Shown here: piece by piece, positions 1 to 5,971 of the stretch | Numbering within the stretch: position 1 is the first letter of the stretch | Layout of the letters: each line of letters opens with the position of its first letter | NCBI GenBank assembly: GCA_946886275.1 | Contig: CAMPIH010000077.1 | Coordinates: forward strand, 1 to 10,394 | DNA: 10,394 nt | From: an uncultured Sphingosinicella sp. | Lineage (GTDB): Bacteria > Pseudomonadota > Alphaproteobacteria > Sphingomonadales > Sphingomonadaceae | Direction of reading: 5' to 3' | The notes under the pieces: generated by a model | What the model was told of the DNA's origin: nothing | The model's input: the letters and a program-made list of their open reading frames with translations, nothing else | The model's database searches: none | Position numbers and translations under genes: made by a program

Positions 1-40
1 GCCGGTCCAATGCTCCATTCCTGGCGATGCTTGCGAGCAT
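1..40 (-). CDS. Possible 5' end of a leftward gene, cut by the window edge
   Basis: An ATG on the minus strand at 40-38 opens a frame that runs off the left edge after only 13 codons (it begins MLASIARNGALDR). The reason to take it seriously is its position. A purine-rich ribosome-binding site (AAGGGA at 51-46) lies 5 bases ahead of the ATG, and an EcfG-like promoter lies at 114-89. The same frame is also open upstream to about base 179, so the start could be further back, or the frame may be a chance one. Too little protein is visible to name a function. Confidence 0.25.
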   Translation of the reverse strand, partial: MLASIARNGALDR

Positions 41-88
41 GCGATTCCCTTCTTCAGGCCGCCTATACGCCGGCTTCGGTGAAGATAC

Positions 89-114
89 AACATAACATGC
101 GGGAAAAATGTTCC
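89..114 (-). promoter_or_regulatory. Candidate EcfG (general stress sigma factor) promoter
   Basis: Read on the minus strand, GGAAC at 114-110 is followed after 17 bases by TGTT at 92-89. This resembles the GGAAC-N16/17-cGTT promoter of the alphaproteobacterial general stress sigma factor EcfG. Transcription would start near base 82 and give a leader of about 40 bases before the possible start codon at 40. The match is short and the first base of the -10 element differs from the usual C, so it remains a candidate. Confidence 0.35.
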
Positions 115-298
115 GGGGGAATGGTTCGAATTTACCAGAGCTCCGGCCCCTGCGAACGCAGCTGAACCGGCAAACCATTGCGGAACACCGATGGCCGCCA
201 AGCGCCCATTTTCGACGGTTTCGTGAAACGCATCTGCTGAAGCCGTCAGCTGAATCGCACGGCGTAACAAGCCAGCCATTCCTGCGAGTGCCGGACCG
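115..298. other. Intergenic stretch without a recognised gene
   Basis: No reading frame here has both a good ribosome-binding site and recognisable protein content. A plus-strand frame from 108 to 356 gives an unrecognised Arg/Ser-rich peptide and runs into the end of the minus-strand gene, so I treat it as chance. I see no strong terminator hairpin for the gene that ends at 299. Confidence 0.5.
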
Positions 299-1369
299 CT
301 ATTCCAGCACTCGTTCGACATCCACCAGAACCACGTCCTGCATCATGTCCAGATAGGCTTCGAAATAGGGCTTGTGCGAAGCGCCGACGATCGCGAGCAC
401 GCGGCTGCCGGGCCGGTCGCCGAAGGCGGCGCGGATGTTTGCCACCATTCGAAGATTGCGTATTTCCCACCACGCCAGATAGCGCCGTCCATGGAGCTCC
501 GGTGTTTCCTGCCGCGCTGCGGCGGCGAAGTCGGTCGCCATCGTGGCGCGCTGGGTCTCGGGAGCGTTCAGGTGGCGATAGAAGTCGAGCACGGCCTGTC
601 CGTCGGACAGAAGGTTCGTACGGCGCTCATAGTCGGCGCGGGCGGCCTGCGCGATTTCAGACGTCCGGAGCTGGCTCAGGGCCGCAAGGTAAGCCTCGCC
701 GGCATCGGCGACGATGGAGTCGGCGCTGTGATCGTCGATCGGGTAGACGCGTTCCAGCCCCAGCCGCGCCGCCAGCCGGGCCGCGATGTCGTAATTCTCG
801 TTGAGCCTTGCGCCCCGCCGCTCGAGGATGTTCACGAGCGCAGCGTCAAGCCCGTCGCCCGAGCGTCGTTCGGTCGGAGCGAGCCGGAGCCACTGCACTT
901 GCGCCGACGCCCGATCATTGGCGGCGAGAAACAAGGACGCAAGCCGACGGCGATCACTCGCGGCGGGCGAGGCCGGCCAGTCGGCCAGCGTGGTTTCGAT
1001 CGCTGTCAGAGCGTCGGTGACCGACAGACCGGTCGCCTGCTGCGCCTCGACGGTGCCCCAGCAATAATCGTCATAGGCGCTGCCGTAGAGCGCCGGATGG
1101 CGCTGCAACACCTCGCAGTCCGGGCCGGACAGTGCCTCGATGGTGATCACCTCCGGCTCGAAGGCGGCGAGCCGGTCGAGGATGGGCTCCAGAAGCTCCG
1201 AGCGGAAACCGGCCGGCATCCCCGAAAGATGGGGACTGCCGAGCACGAGGACCTGTGACGGCGGACCAGCGATCGTGATTTCGTGGCTGCGTGCATCACA
1301 ATCACGGGCCTGGGCGGTCGAAGCCGCTCCCAGCACAATCCCGACCAAGATGATCAACGTCCGCTTCAT
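299..1369 (-). CDS. Secreted DUF5694 protein (TraB/GumN-like fold)
   Basis: Predicted exported protein of 356 residues. Residues 1-21 form a signal peptide (MKRT, a hydrophobic run, then a TAQA-type cleavage site). The body resembles the DUF5694 family, distant relatives of TraB, GumN and ChaN proteins. Signature positions are a GSPH motif at 44-47, a glutamate in an IxIE strand at 78, an RNxxM motif at 304-308 and a GASH motif at 329-332, which together would line a shared pocket. Some members of this superfamily are metal-dependent hydrolases, but no substrate is known for this branch and I do not assign one. An earlier in-frame ATG exists at 1414, but GGAG at 1379-1376 sits 6 bases before the ATG at 1369, and the signal peptide begins there. 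The gene diverges from ctaA and stands alone. Confidence 0.85.
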   Translation of the reverse strand: MKRTLIILVGIVLGAASTAQARDCDARSHEITIAGPPSQVLVLGSPHLSGMPAGFRSELLEPILDRLAAFEPEVITIEALSGPDCEVLQRHPALYGSAYDDYCWGTVEAQQATGLSVTDALTAIETTLADWPASPAASDRRRLASLFLAANDRASAQVQWLRLAPTERRSGDGLDAALVNILERRGARLNENYDIAARLAARLGLERVYPIDDHSADSIVADAGEAYLAALSQLRTSEIAQAARADYERRTNLLSDGQAVLDFYRHLNAPETQRATMATDFAAAARQETPELHGRRYLAWWEIRNLRMVANIRAAFGDRPGSRVLAIVGASHKPYFEAYLDMMQDVVLVDVERVLE

Positions 1370-1392
1370 GACCCGCTCCACCCAGGCGGGTG

Positions 1393-1421
1393 TGTTAGAT
1401 GTGTAGAACGGCAAGAGTCAA
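1393..1421 (-). promoter_or_regulatory. Candidate sigma70 promoter for the DUF5694 gene
   Basis: On the minus strand TTGACT at 1421-1416 is a near-consensus -35 box. After a 17-base spacer comes CTAACA at 1398-1393, a weak -10 box. Initiation near 1386 would leave a leader of about 17 bases that contains the GGAG ribosome-binding site of the gene starting at 1369. Confidence 0.4.
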
Positions 1422-1446
1422 CGGCGCGGCGTGTCTTCAGCGCCCA

Positions 1447-1475
1447 TTGGCACGCGCGCCCGCATTCGCCATAGC
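1447..1475 (+). promoter_or_regulatory. Candidate promoter for ctaA, close enough for a leaderless mRNA
   Basis: TTGGCA at 1447-1452 and CATAGC at 1470-1475 are separated by 17 bases. The -10 element lies only 6 bases before the likely ctaA start codon at 1482, so a transcript could begin at or next to the ATG. That would explain why there is no Shine-Dalgarno sequence before it. The -10 match is poor, so this is tentative. Confidence 0.3.
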
Positions 1476-1481
1476 GCGGCC

Positions 1482-2516
1482 ATGTCCTTTGCTCCCGCCG
1501 GGGCGAATCCCCGTCCTGCCGCCCTTTCCCGCTGGCTGATCGCCGTCGCCTTCCTCGTCCTCGTGATGATCGTCGTCGGCGGGATCACCCGGCTGACCGA
1601 ATCCGGCCTGTCGATCACTCGCTGGGAGCCGGTGTCGGGCACGATCCCGCCCTTGACCGAGGCCGGCTGGCAGGCCGAGTTCGACCGCTACCGGACCAGC
1701 CCGCAATACCAGCAGGTCAATCGCGGCATGGACCTGGCCGACTTCAAGAACATCTATTTCTGGGAATATGTTCATCGGCTGCTCGGGCGGCTGATCGGCC
1801 TCGCCTTCGCTCTTCCCCTGCTCTGGTTCTGGTGGCGGCGGGCGATCCCCAAGGGCTATGGCTGGAAGCTCGTCGGGCTGCTCGGCCTGGGCGGCCTCCA
1901 GGGGGCGATTGGCTGGTGGATGGTCGCCTCCGGGCTCGTCGACCGGCCCGAGGTCAGCCACATCCGCCTCGCCGTCCATCTCCTGACCGCCTTTGCCATC
2001 TTCGGCGCCCTCATCTGGGTGGCCATGGACCTTCGAAAGCTTGCCCGAAGAGCGGGCGCCCGGCCCGCCGGAATCCCCGTGCTCGCGATCTGGGCGCTGT
2101 GCCTGCTCTTCGTCCAGTTCCTGTTCGGCGCCTATGTCGCCGGGCTCGAGGCGGGCTATGCCTTCAACAGCTGGCCGAAAATGGGCGAAGAATGGTTTCC
2201 GGCCGAGACTCCAATGCTCGAGCCCTGGCTTCGGAATTTCGTCGACAACCCGATCATGGTCCAGTTCGTCCACCGCTGGCTGGCCTTCGCCGTCGCCGCG
2301 CTCGCCTTCTGGCTCGCGGCCCGGGCCTGGCGGGCGGGACACCGGACCGAAGCGGGCCTGCTCGCCGGCGCCGTCTCGCTCCAGATATTGATCGGCATCC
2401 TTACCCTCCTGTCCGGAGTTCAGATCGACATCGCCGTTGCCCACCAGGGCATGGCCGCCTTGCTGCTCGCGGCCATGGTCGCGGCCGCGCACCGGCTCGG
2501 GGAGAAGAACCCATGA
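1482..2516 (+). CDS. ctaA: Heme A synthase, COX15/CtaA family
   Basis: Inner-membrane enzyme that oxidises the C8 methyl group of heme O to the formyl group of heme A, the cofactor of aa3-type cytochrome oxidase. The 344-residue protein has the family's eight-helix pattern. Its conserved histidines lie in EYVHR (H98), LAVHLL (H166), QFVHRW (H264) and VAHQG (H321), and GGxTRLTESGLSI follows helix 1 near residues 33-45. Only one cysteine is present (C207), so it lacks the loop cysteine pairs of Bacillus-type CtaA and fits the Cox15-like alphaproteobacterial group. An ATG at 1431 would add 17 Arg/Ser-rich residues. I prefer 1482 because the sequence after it looks like a normal cytoplasmic N-terminus, although neither start has a clear ribosome-binding site. 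Its stop overlaps the cutA start (ATGA), so the two are probably cotranscribed. Confidence 0.95.
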   Translation: MSFAPAGANPRPAALSRWLIAVAFLVLVMIVVGGITRLTESGLSITRWEPVSGTIPPLTEAGWQAEFDRYRTSPQYQQVNRGMDLADFKNIYFWEYVHRLLGRLIGLAFALPLLWFWWRRAIPKGYGWKLVGLLGLGGLQGAIGWWMVASGLVDRPEVSHIRLAVHLLTAFAIFGALIWVAMDLRKLARRAGARPAGIPVLAIWALCLLFVQFLFGAYVAGLEAGYAFNSWPKMGEEWFPAETPMLEPWLRNFVDNPIMVQFVHRWLAFAVAALAFWLAARAWRAGHRTEAGLLAGAVSLQILIGILTLLSGVQIDIAVAHQGMAALLLAAMVAAAHRLGEKNP

Positions 2517-2860
2517 CCGATATCGTCAGCGTCTACGCCTTGTTCGGAAGCGCCGAGGAGGCGAGAACCATCACCCGCACCGCCGTCGAGGAAGGCCTTG
2601 CCGCCTGCGCCAACATCCTCGCCCCCTGTCACAGTCTCTACCGATGGGAAGGACGGATCGAGGAAGCGGCCGAGATCCCGGTCCTGCTCAAGACCCGCGC
2701 CGACCTCGCCGAGCGCCTGATCGAGCGGATCGACTCGCTCCACAGCTACGAGGTGCCGGCGGCGGTCGCCTGGGGAATAGAGGCGGCGATCCCCGCTTAT
2801 GCCCGCTGGGTCGAAGCGGAGACTCGGTCGGAGCCGAGCCGGGAGGACGTCACCGCCTGA
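2513..2860 (+). CDS. cutA: CutA divalent-cation tolerance protein
   Basis: Small cytoplasmic protein of 115 residues with the ferredoxin-like fold of the CutA family, which forms very stable trimers. The family was named from copper sensitivity in E. coli, but its molecular role is unsettled. Hallmarks are the AACANILAPCHSLYRWEG segment (30-47), the IPVLLKT strand (56-62) and HSYEVPAAVAW (77-87), which holds the conserved His and Glu. The ATG overlaps the ctaA stop codon, and a GGGGAGAAG ribosome-binding site lies inside the end of ctaA, so translation is probably coupled. A frame open further upstream (from 1832) is only the out-of-frame shadow of ctaA. A functional link to heme A or copper delivery to cytochrome oxidase is suggestive from position only. 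Confidence 0.93.
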   Translation: MTDIVSVYALFGSAEEARTITRTAVEEGLAACANILAPCHSLYRWEGRIEEAAEIPVLLKTRADLAERLIERIDSLHSYEVPAAVAWGIEAAIPAYARWVEAETRSEPSREDVTA

Positions 2861-2896
2861 TATTGGCGGGCTGGAATCTGACCGGAAATAGCTCAC

Positions 2897-2910
2897 GGTA
2901 TCATGATACC
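2897..2910. promoter_or_regulatory. Perfect 14-bp palindrome, possible operator
   Basis: GGTATCATGATACC reads the same on both strands. It lies 23 bases upstream of the putative -35 box of the rplM promoter and 36 bases after the cutA stop. Its length and position suit a dimeric repressor or activator, for example a GntR-type regulator, but I cannot name one. There is no T-run, so it is not a terminator. Confidence 0.35.
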
Positions 2911-2933
2911 ACTCGCGAACCGCCCGCTTTTCC

Positions 2934-2961
2934 TTGACTTATCGGGGCTCCGCTGCCATTT
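2934..2961 (+). promoter_or_regulatory. Candidate sigma70 promoter for rplM-rpsI
   Basis: TTGACT at 2934-2939 is a strong -35 element. The best -10 is CCATTT at 2956-2961, after a 16-base spacer, and it is weak. A GC-rich stretch between the boxes and directly after them would be compatible with stringent control of a ribosomal-protein operon, but this is inference. Confidence 0.45.
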
Positions 2962-2972
2962 GCCCGCCGTCC

Positions 2973-3011
2973 GCGCCGCTCCTTCAAAGGGCGGCGCTGC
3001 GCATTTGCAGC
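2973..3011 (+). promoter_or_regulatory. Hairpin leader of rplM with two overlapping stems
   Basis: Bases 2973-2981 pair with 2989-2997 (seven GC pairs, one G-T wobble, one C-G) around a 7-base loop. A second stem, 2996-3000 with 3007-3011, shares bases 2996-2997 with the first, so the full forms of the two compete. The structure starts about 10 bases into the predicted transcript and ends about 25 bases before the rplM start. Ribosomal protein operons often control themselves through such leaders, but whether this one does is unknown. Confidence 0.35.
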
Positions 3012-3035
3012 TATCCAAGATAAAGGTCCCGGCCC

Positions 3036-3515
3036 ATGAAGGCGCTGATGAAGACCACCAAGTCGGTAAAGCCGCGCGAGGTGGAGAAGAAATGGCATCT
3101 GATCGATGCCGACGGGCTGGTGGTCGGGCGTCTCGCCACGATCGTCGCCAACATCCTGCGCGGCAAGCACAAGCCGAGCTTCACCCCGCATGTCGATTGC
3201 GGCGACCATGTCGTCATCGTCAATGCCGACAAGGTGAAGTTCACCGGCCGCAAGCTGGCCCAGAAGATCTATTACAAGCACACCGGCTATCCGGGCGGCC
3301 TCAAGGAAGTGACCGCCGGCAAGGTGCTCGAAGGCCGCTTCCCCGAGCGCGTGCTCGAGAAGGCGATCGAGCGCATGATCCCGCGCGGCCCGCTCGGCCG
3401 CGACCAGATGCGCGCCCTTCACCTCTATAATGGCACCGAGCATCCGCACGGTGGCCAGAATCCCGAAACTCTCGATGTCGCGGCCATGAACCGCAAGAAC
3501 AAGGTGGGTGCCTGA
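3036..3515 (+). CDS. rplM: 50S ribosomal protein L13
   Basis: Component of the large ribosomal subunit that binds 23S rRNA early in assembly. The 159-residue protein shows the family throughout: [16 protein letters not shown] (20-35), [25 protein letters not shown] (43-67), the [10 protein letters not shown] segment (79-88), then [18 protein letters not shown]. Length is slightly above the bacterial norm because of the C-terminal tail. A second ATG lies 12 bases downstream at 3048. I keep 3036 because a weak AAAGG lies upstream of it. The stop and the rpsI start overlap by one base (TGATG), which couples translation of the usual L13-S9 pair. Confidence 0.97.
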   Translation: MKALMKTTKSVKPREVEKKWHLIDADGLVVGRLATIVANILRGKHKPSFTPHVDCGDHVVIVNADKVKFTGRKLAQKIYYKHTGYPGGLKEVTAGKVLEGRFPERVLEKAIERMIPRGPLGRDQMRALHLYNGTEHPHGGQNPETLDVAAMNRKNKVGA

Positions 3516-4087
3516 TGTCCGATACCCGTCAATCGCTTTCCGACCTGGCCAATCTGACCGGCGGCGAAGCCCCGGCTCCGGCCGAGGCGGAGGCCCCCGC
3601 CGCGGCCGAGGCTTCGACCGACGCTCCGGCCGAGGAAGCCGGCCAGACCGTCGCTCCTCAGGCACCGGCCGCTCCGCTTCGCGAGCAGCAGCTCGACAAG
3701 CAGGGCCGCGCCTACGCCACCGGCCGCCGCAAGGACGCGGTCGCCCGCGTCTGGCTGAAGCCCGGCAACGGCACGATCACCGTCAACGGCCGCGACCAGA
3801 GCGTCTATTTCGCCCGTCCGACTCTTCGGCTGATCATCAACCAGGTCTTCGACATCTCGGACCGCAAGGGCCAGTATGACGTCGTCGCCACCGTCTCCGG
3901 CGGCGGCCTGTCCGGCCAGGCCGGAGCGGTCCGCCACGGAATCAGCACGGCTCTGACCCGTTTCGAGCCGGCGCTTCGTCCGGCGGTCAAGCAGGCCGGG
4001 TTCCTCACCCGCGACCCGCGCGTCGTCGAGCGCAAGAAGTATGGCCGCGCCAAGGCGCGCCGGAGCTTCCAGTTCTCGAAGCGCTAA
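3515..4087 (+). CDS. rpsI: 30S ribosomal protein S9 with N-terminal extension
   Basis: Small-subunit protein whose C-terminal tail reaches toward the P-site tRNA. The conserved part is residues 66-190: [30 protein letters not shown] (134-147) and the basic tail that ends [11 protein letters not shown]. The protein has 190 residues, against about 130 in E. coli. The extra roughly 60 are an Ala/Glu/Pro-rich, low-complexity and probably disordered extension (for example [12 protein letters not shown] at 23-34). I believe similar extensions occur in some alphaproteobacteria, so this is not taken as a frameshift or fusion. The one-base overlap with rplM fixes the start, and a terminator follows 34 bases after the stop. 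Confidence 0.97.
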   Translation: MSDTRQSLSDLANLTGGEAPAPAEAEAPAAAEASTDAPAEEAGQTVAPQAPAAPLREQQLDKQGRAYATGRRKDAVARVWLKPGNGTITVNGRDQSVYFARPTLRLIINQVFDISDRKGQYDVVATVSGGGLSGQAGAVRHGISTALTRFEPALRPAVKQAGFLTRDPRVVERKKYGRAKARRSFQFSKR

Positions 4088-4121
4088 AGCCGAAGCCGAA
4101 ACGGCGAACGCCATCACCAGG

Positions 4122-4151
4122 AAGGGCGGTCCGGCAACGGGCCGCCCTTTT
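4122..4151 (+). terminator. Intrinsic terminator of rplM-rpsI
   Basis: An 11-bp stem pairs 4122-4132 (AAGGGCGGTCC) with 4139-4149 (GGGCCGCCCTT), with one G-T wobble, around a 6-base loop. The right arm runs into TTTT at 4148-4151. It sits directly downstream of the rpsI stop and should separate the ribosomal operon from the lipoprotein gene. Confidence 0.9.
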
Positions 4152-4236
4152 CTGCGTCCAACCGCCCGTCGCATTCAGGCGCTCGTCCCGCCTTTTATTC
4201 AGCCGGGATCAAAGTTTTGCTGCTAGCAAGGCCGCC

Positions 4237-4509
4237 ATGCGCGCGCTTCTTCTCGTTCCCGTCGCCTTGCTCCTCCAGGGCTGCCTTGCCCGGACCGCGA
4301 TCGACGTCGTCACCCTGCCGGTGAAGGTGGTCAGCGCCGGGGTCGACGCGGCGACGACGAGCCAGGCCGAGGCCGACCAGCGCCGCGGCCGCGAGATCCG
4401 CAAGGAAGAGGAGCGGCTGGGCCGGCTCGCGCGGCGCTGCGAGCGGCGGCCCGAGCGCGAGGAATGCGCGGAACTTCCCGGCCAGCCCAATCCTTCGACG
4501 GCCGATTGA
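4237..4509 (+). CDS. Small putative lipoprotein with charged helical tail
   Basis: Ninety residues, function unknown. Residues 1-15 are a lipoprotein signal peptide (MRALLLVPVALLLQG) with a lipobox that ends at C16, the predicted lipidated cysteine. After a short hydrophobic stretch (22-40, IDVVTLPVKVVSAGVDAAT) comes a highly charged, probably helical or coiled-coil region (about 43-78, rich in Arg and Glu, with cysteines at 68 and 77) and a Pro-rich end. It resembles small uncharacterised lipoproteins I associate with sphingomonads. The start has AAGG 5 bases upstream. The stop codon ends exactly one base before the stop of the convergent globin gene, and I see no terminator between them. 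Confidence 0.75.
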   Translation: MRALLLVPVALLLQGCLARTAIDVVTLPVKVVSAGVDAATTSQAEADQRRGREIRKEEERLGRLARRCERRPEREECAELPGQPNPSTAD

Positions 4510-4932
4510 TCAGGCGGCCAGGCTGAGCTCCAAAGGGCCGGCGATCATCACTCCCGAAACCTCGCGCCAGGCGGCGGCCAGCGCCGATTCGCACTCGGCC
4601 GTGAAGTCGGACCCGAGCAGTGACCGGGTGGCGCGGGCGAGCGCTTCGCCGATCGCGTCGAGCGCGGAAGGCCCGAGGCCGCGGCCGGCGTGACGGCTCG
4701 CAAGCGCTTCGAGCGCCGGAATGAAGACGTGGAGGCGATGGAGATCCTCGACGACGAGGCCGGCGCCATTGACCAGCTTCGCGCCGAGCCGGACGAGATC
4801 GCCGGCGAAGAGCCGTCTCAGCCCGGGATCGATCCCGAACAGGCTGGCGAAGAAGAAGACGGCGGCGCGCTCCCGATCGGCGGCGACAGTCCGATAGAGG
4901 CTCCTGACGATATGGATCTGCGCCGGACTCAT
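4510..4932 (-). CDS. Single-domain globin
   Basis: Predicted soluble heme protein of 140 residues, matching the globin domain of bacterial hemoglobins and flavohemoglobins but without the reductase domain. Aligning by eye, the proximal heme ligand (F8) is H81 in LASRHAGRGLGP, the CD1 phenylalanine is F42 in LRRLF, and W122 lies in the AAWREV motif of the last helix. Two usually polar distal positions look changed: B10, normally Tyr, is F28, and E7, normally Gln in this group, is L49. A less polar pocket would alter oxygen or nitric oxide binding compared with classical flavohemoglobins. The start at 4932 has AAAGG about 10 bases upstream. It lies 107 bases downstream of the DUF1499 gene on the same strand, so cotranscription is possible but unproven. 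Its role could be sensing, ligand binding or protection. Confidence 0.8.
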   Translation of the reverse strand: MSPAQIHIVRSLYRTVAADRERAAVFFFASLFGIDPGLRRLFAGDLVRLGAKLVNGAGLVVEDLHRLHVFIPALEALASRHAGRGLGPSALDAIGEALARATRSLLGSDFTAECESALAAAWREVSGVMIAGPLELSLAA

Positions 4933-5039
4933 GGAAGACGCCTTTCGCCGCTGGTGACGAAAGCCGGCTAGACGAGGAGCGTTACGCCTCCATGCCGCCG
5001 TCGCGACGACAAGGTTTCAATTGTCACAGCCGCGGCAGG

Positions 5040-5816
5040 TCAGCCGCGCTGGAGATCGGCGAGGAAGCTGCGGACCCGCTTGGCATTGACTCCGACGTCG
5101 CTCACCCCGACCCGGCTGATCGAGCGCATGTCGACCTGGCTTCCGCCACCTTCGGCCGGCCGGACCCGGACGACGATATCGTCCTTGAAGCGGAAGAAGG
5201 TGGACGTGTCGACCGCCTCGACGATGCCGCGATCGTCGGCGGAGACGATCTGCCAGCCGCGATCCGCGGCGAGCGCCCGCGCCCGGCGAACCGTCTCCGG
5301 CACCGTCCAGGGGACCTGGATGGTGGCGAGATCGCCATAATGTTCGCGATGGAGGGCGCGCCATCTTTCCTCGGGCGGAAGCGGCTCGAGATCCGGCCGG
5401 CCCTCGACCGGCACATTGTCGAGGTTGTCGGCCCTGATCTGGGTCCGGTAGAAAAGCGGCGGATCCTCGAGGTCGGTGGTGACGTCGTGAATGGCCGGGA
5501 CCGAACGGGCGGTCTTCACCTGAAGCCCGAGGAAGGCCAGGAAGCCGAGCGCGACGACAAGGGCGACGACATTGGCGAGGAGGAGCCGGGAGCGGGAGCG
5601 GCGGGCGGCGATGAGGCCGACGATCGCCACGACGACTCCGGCGGCCGCCGCGTAGAAGGCGTAGCGAAGGACATCGAACCCGCTTCGGAAATGCCACCAG
5701 CCCTGGCCGCTTCCGACCGCGGCGACGAGGGCGGCGGCGACCGATCCGAGACAGAGAAACAAAGCCAGCTTCGTCAGCCTGCTCGCCCAGATCCGCTTGC
5801 GAAACGCATCCGCCAT
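5040..5816 (-). CDS. DUF1499 membrane protein
   Basis: Predicted inner-membrane protein of 258 residues and unknown function. Three hydrophobic helices at about 15-35, 50-71 and 79-98 precede a DUF1499 domain (about 106-255). Family hallmarks are PAIHDVTTDLEDPP (107-120), the FRFKDDIVVRVRP strand (208-220) and VDMRSISRVGVSDVGVNAKRV (228-248). An upstream in-frame ATG at 5897 would add 27 residues, but a full GAGGAG ribosome-binding site at 5829-5824 lies 7 bases before the ATG at 5816, which decides the start. It is transcribed away from the TonB receptor gene and shares the 155-base divergent region that contains a Fur-like box, so iron control of this gene is possible too. The globin gene lies downstream. 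Confidence 0.88.
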   Translation of the reverse strand: MADAFRKRIWASRLTKLALFLCLGSVAAALVAAVGSGQGWWHFRSGFDVLRYAFYAAAAGVVVAIVGLIAARRSRSRLLLANVVALVVALGFLAFLGLQVKTARSVPAIHDVTTDLEDPPLFYRTQIRADNLDNVPVEGRPDLEPLPPEERWRALHREHYGDLATIQVPWTVPETVRRARALAADRGWQIVSADDRGIVEAVDTSTFFRFKDDIVVRVRPAEGGGSQVDMRSISRVGVSDVGVNAKRVRSFLADLQRG

Positions 5817-5916
5817 GACCGGTCTCCTCTCGAAGGATGGCCTATCCTGCGCTTCCCCGCCGCGATCGACAAGGCCTGACCCGCCGTCGGCGCGCACAAG
5901 TCGCCAGGAGTGCTAT

Positions 5917-5931
5917 TGCGAATGATTTGCA
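5917..5931. promoter_or_regulatory. Fur-like box upstream of the TonB receptor
   Basis: TGCGAATGATTTGCA has the 7-1-7 layout of a Fur operator: TGC-AAT, a central G, ATT-GCA, with one mismatched pair (G5920 against T5928). It lies 41 bases before the receptor start codon and in the region shared with the divergent DUF1499 gene. Its position ahead of an iron-uptake receptor makes repression by Fur with iron the natural reading. The core promoter boxes around it are not clear to me. Confidence 0.6.
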
Positions 5932-5939
5932 GTAACGTT

Positions 5940-5970
5940 AGGACCCCCGCAAAACATACCAAGGGGTCCT
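5940..5970 (+). promoter_or_regulatory. Inverted repeat that can hide the receptor's ribosome-binding site
   Basis: AGGACCCC at 5940-5947 is the exact complement of GGGGTCCT at 5963-5970, giving an 8-bp GC-rich stem with a 15-base A-rich loop. The right arm contains most of the Shine-Dalgarno AAGGGG (5961-5966) that serves the ATG at 5972. If transcription starts before 5940 the stem would block ribosome binding until opened. If it starts later, the stem cannot form. No T-run follows, so it is not a terminator. Confidence 0.5.
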
Positions 5971-5971
5971 C

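Noticed and set aside
214..235. GTTTC-GT-GAAAC inverted repeat
   Set aside because: Five-base arms with a 2-base centre are common by chance, and no gene start lies nearby to give it meaning.
374..1258. Long plus-strand open frame of 294 codons
   Set aside because: It is antisense to the DUF5694 gene, which has a signal peptide, a ribosome-binding site and family motifs. The product is Arg/Gly-rich and unrecognised, as expected of a shadow frame in GC-rich DNA.
1437..2492. Minus-strand open frame of 351 codons
   Set aside because: It mirrors ctaA, whose membrane helices and histidine motifs are clear. The antisense product is low-complexity and hydrophilic.
4992..5879. Plus-strand open frame of 295 codons with a purine-rich stretch before its ATG
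   Set aside because: It lies opposite the DUF1499 gene. The product is Asp/Gly/Arg-rich without recognisable domains, while the minus strand carries DUF1499 motifs and a GAGGAG site.
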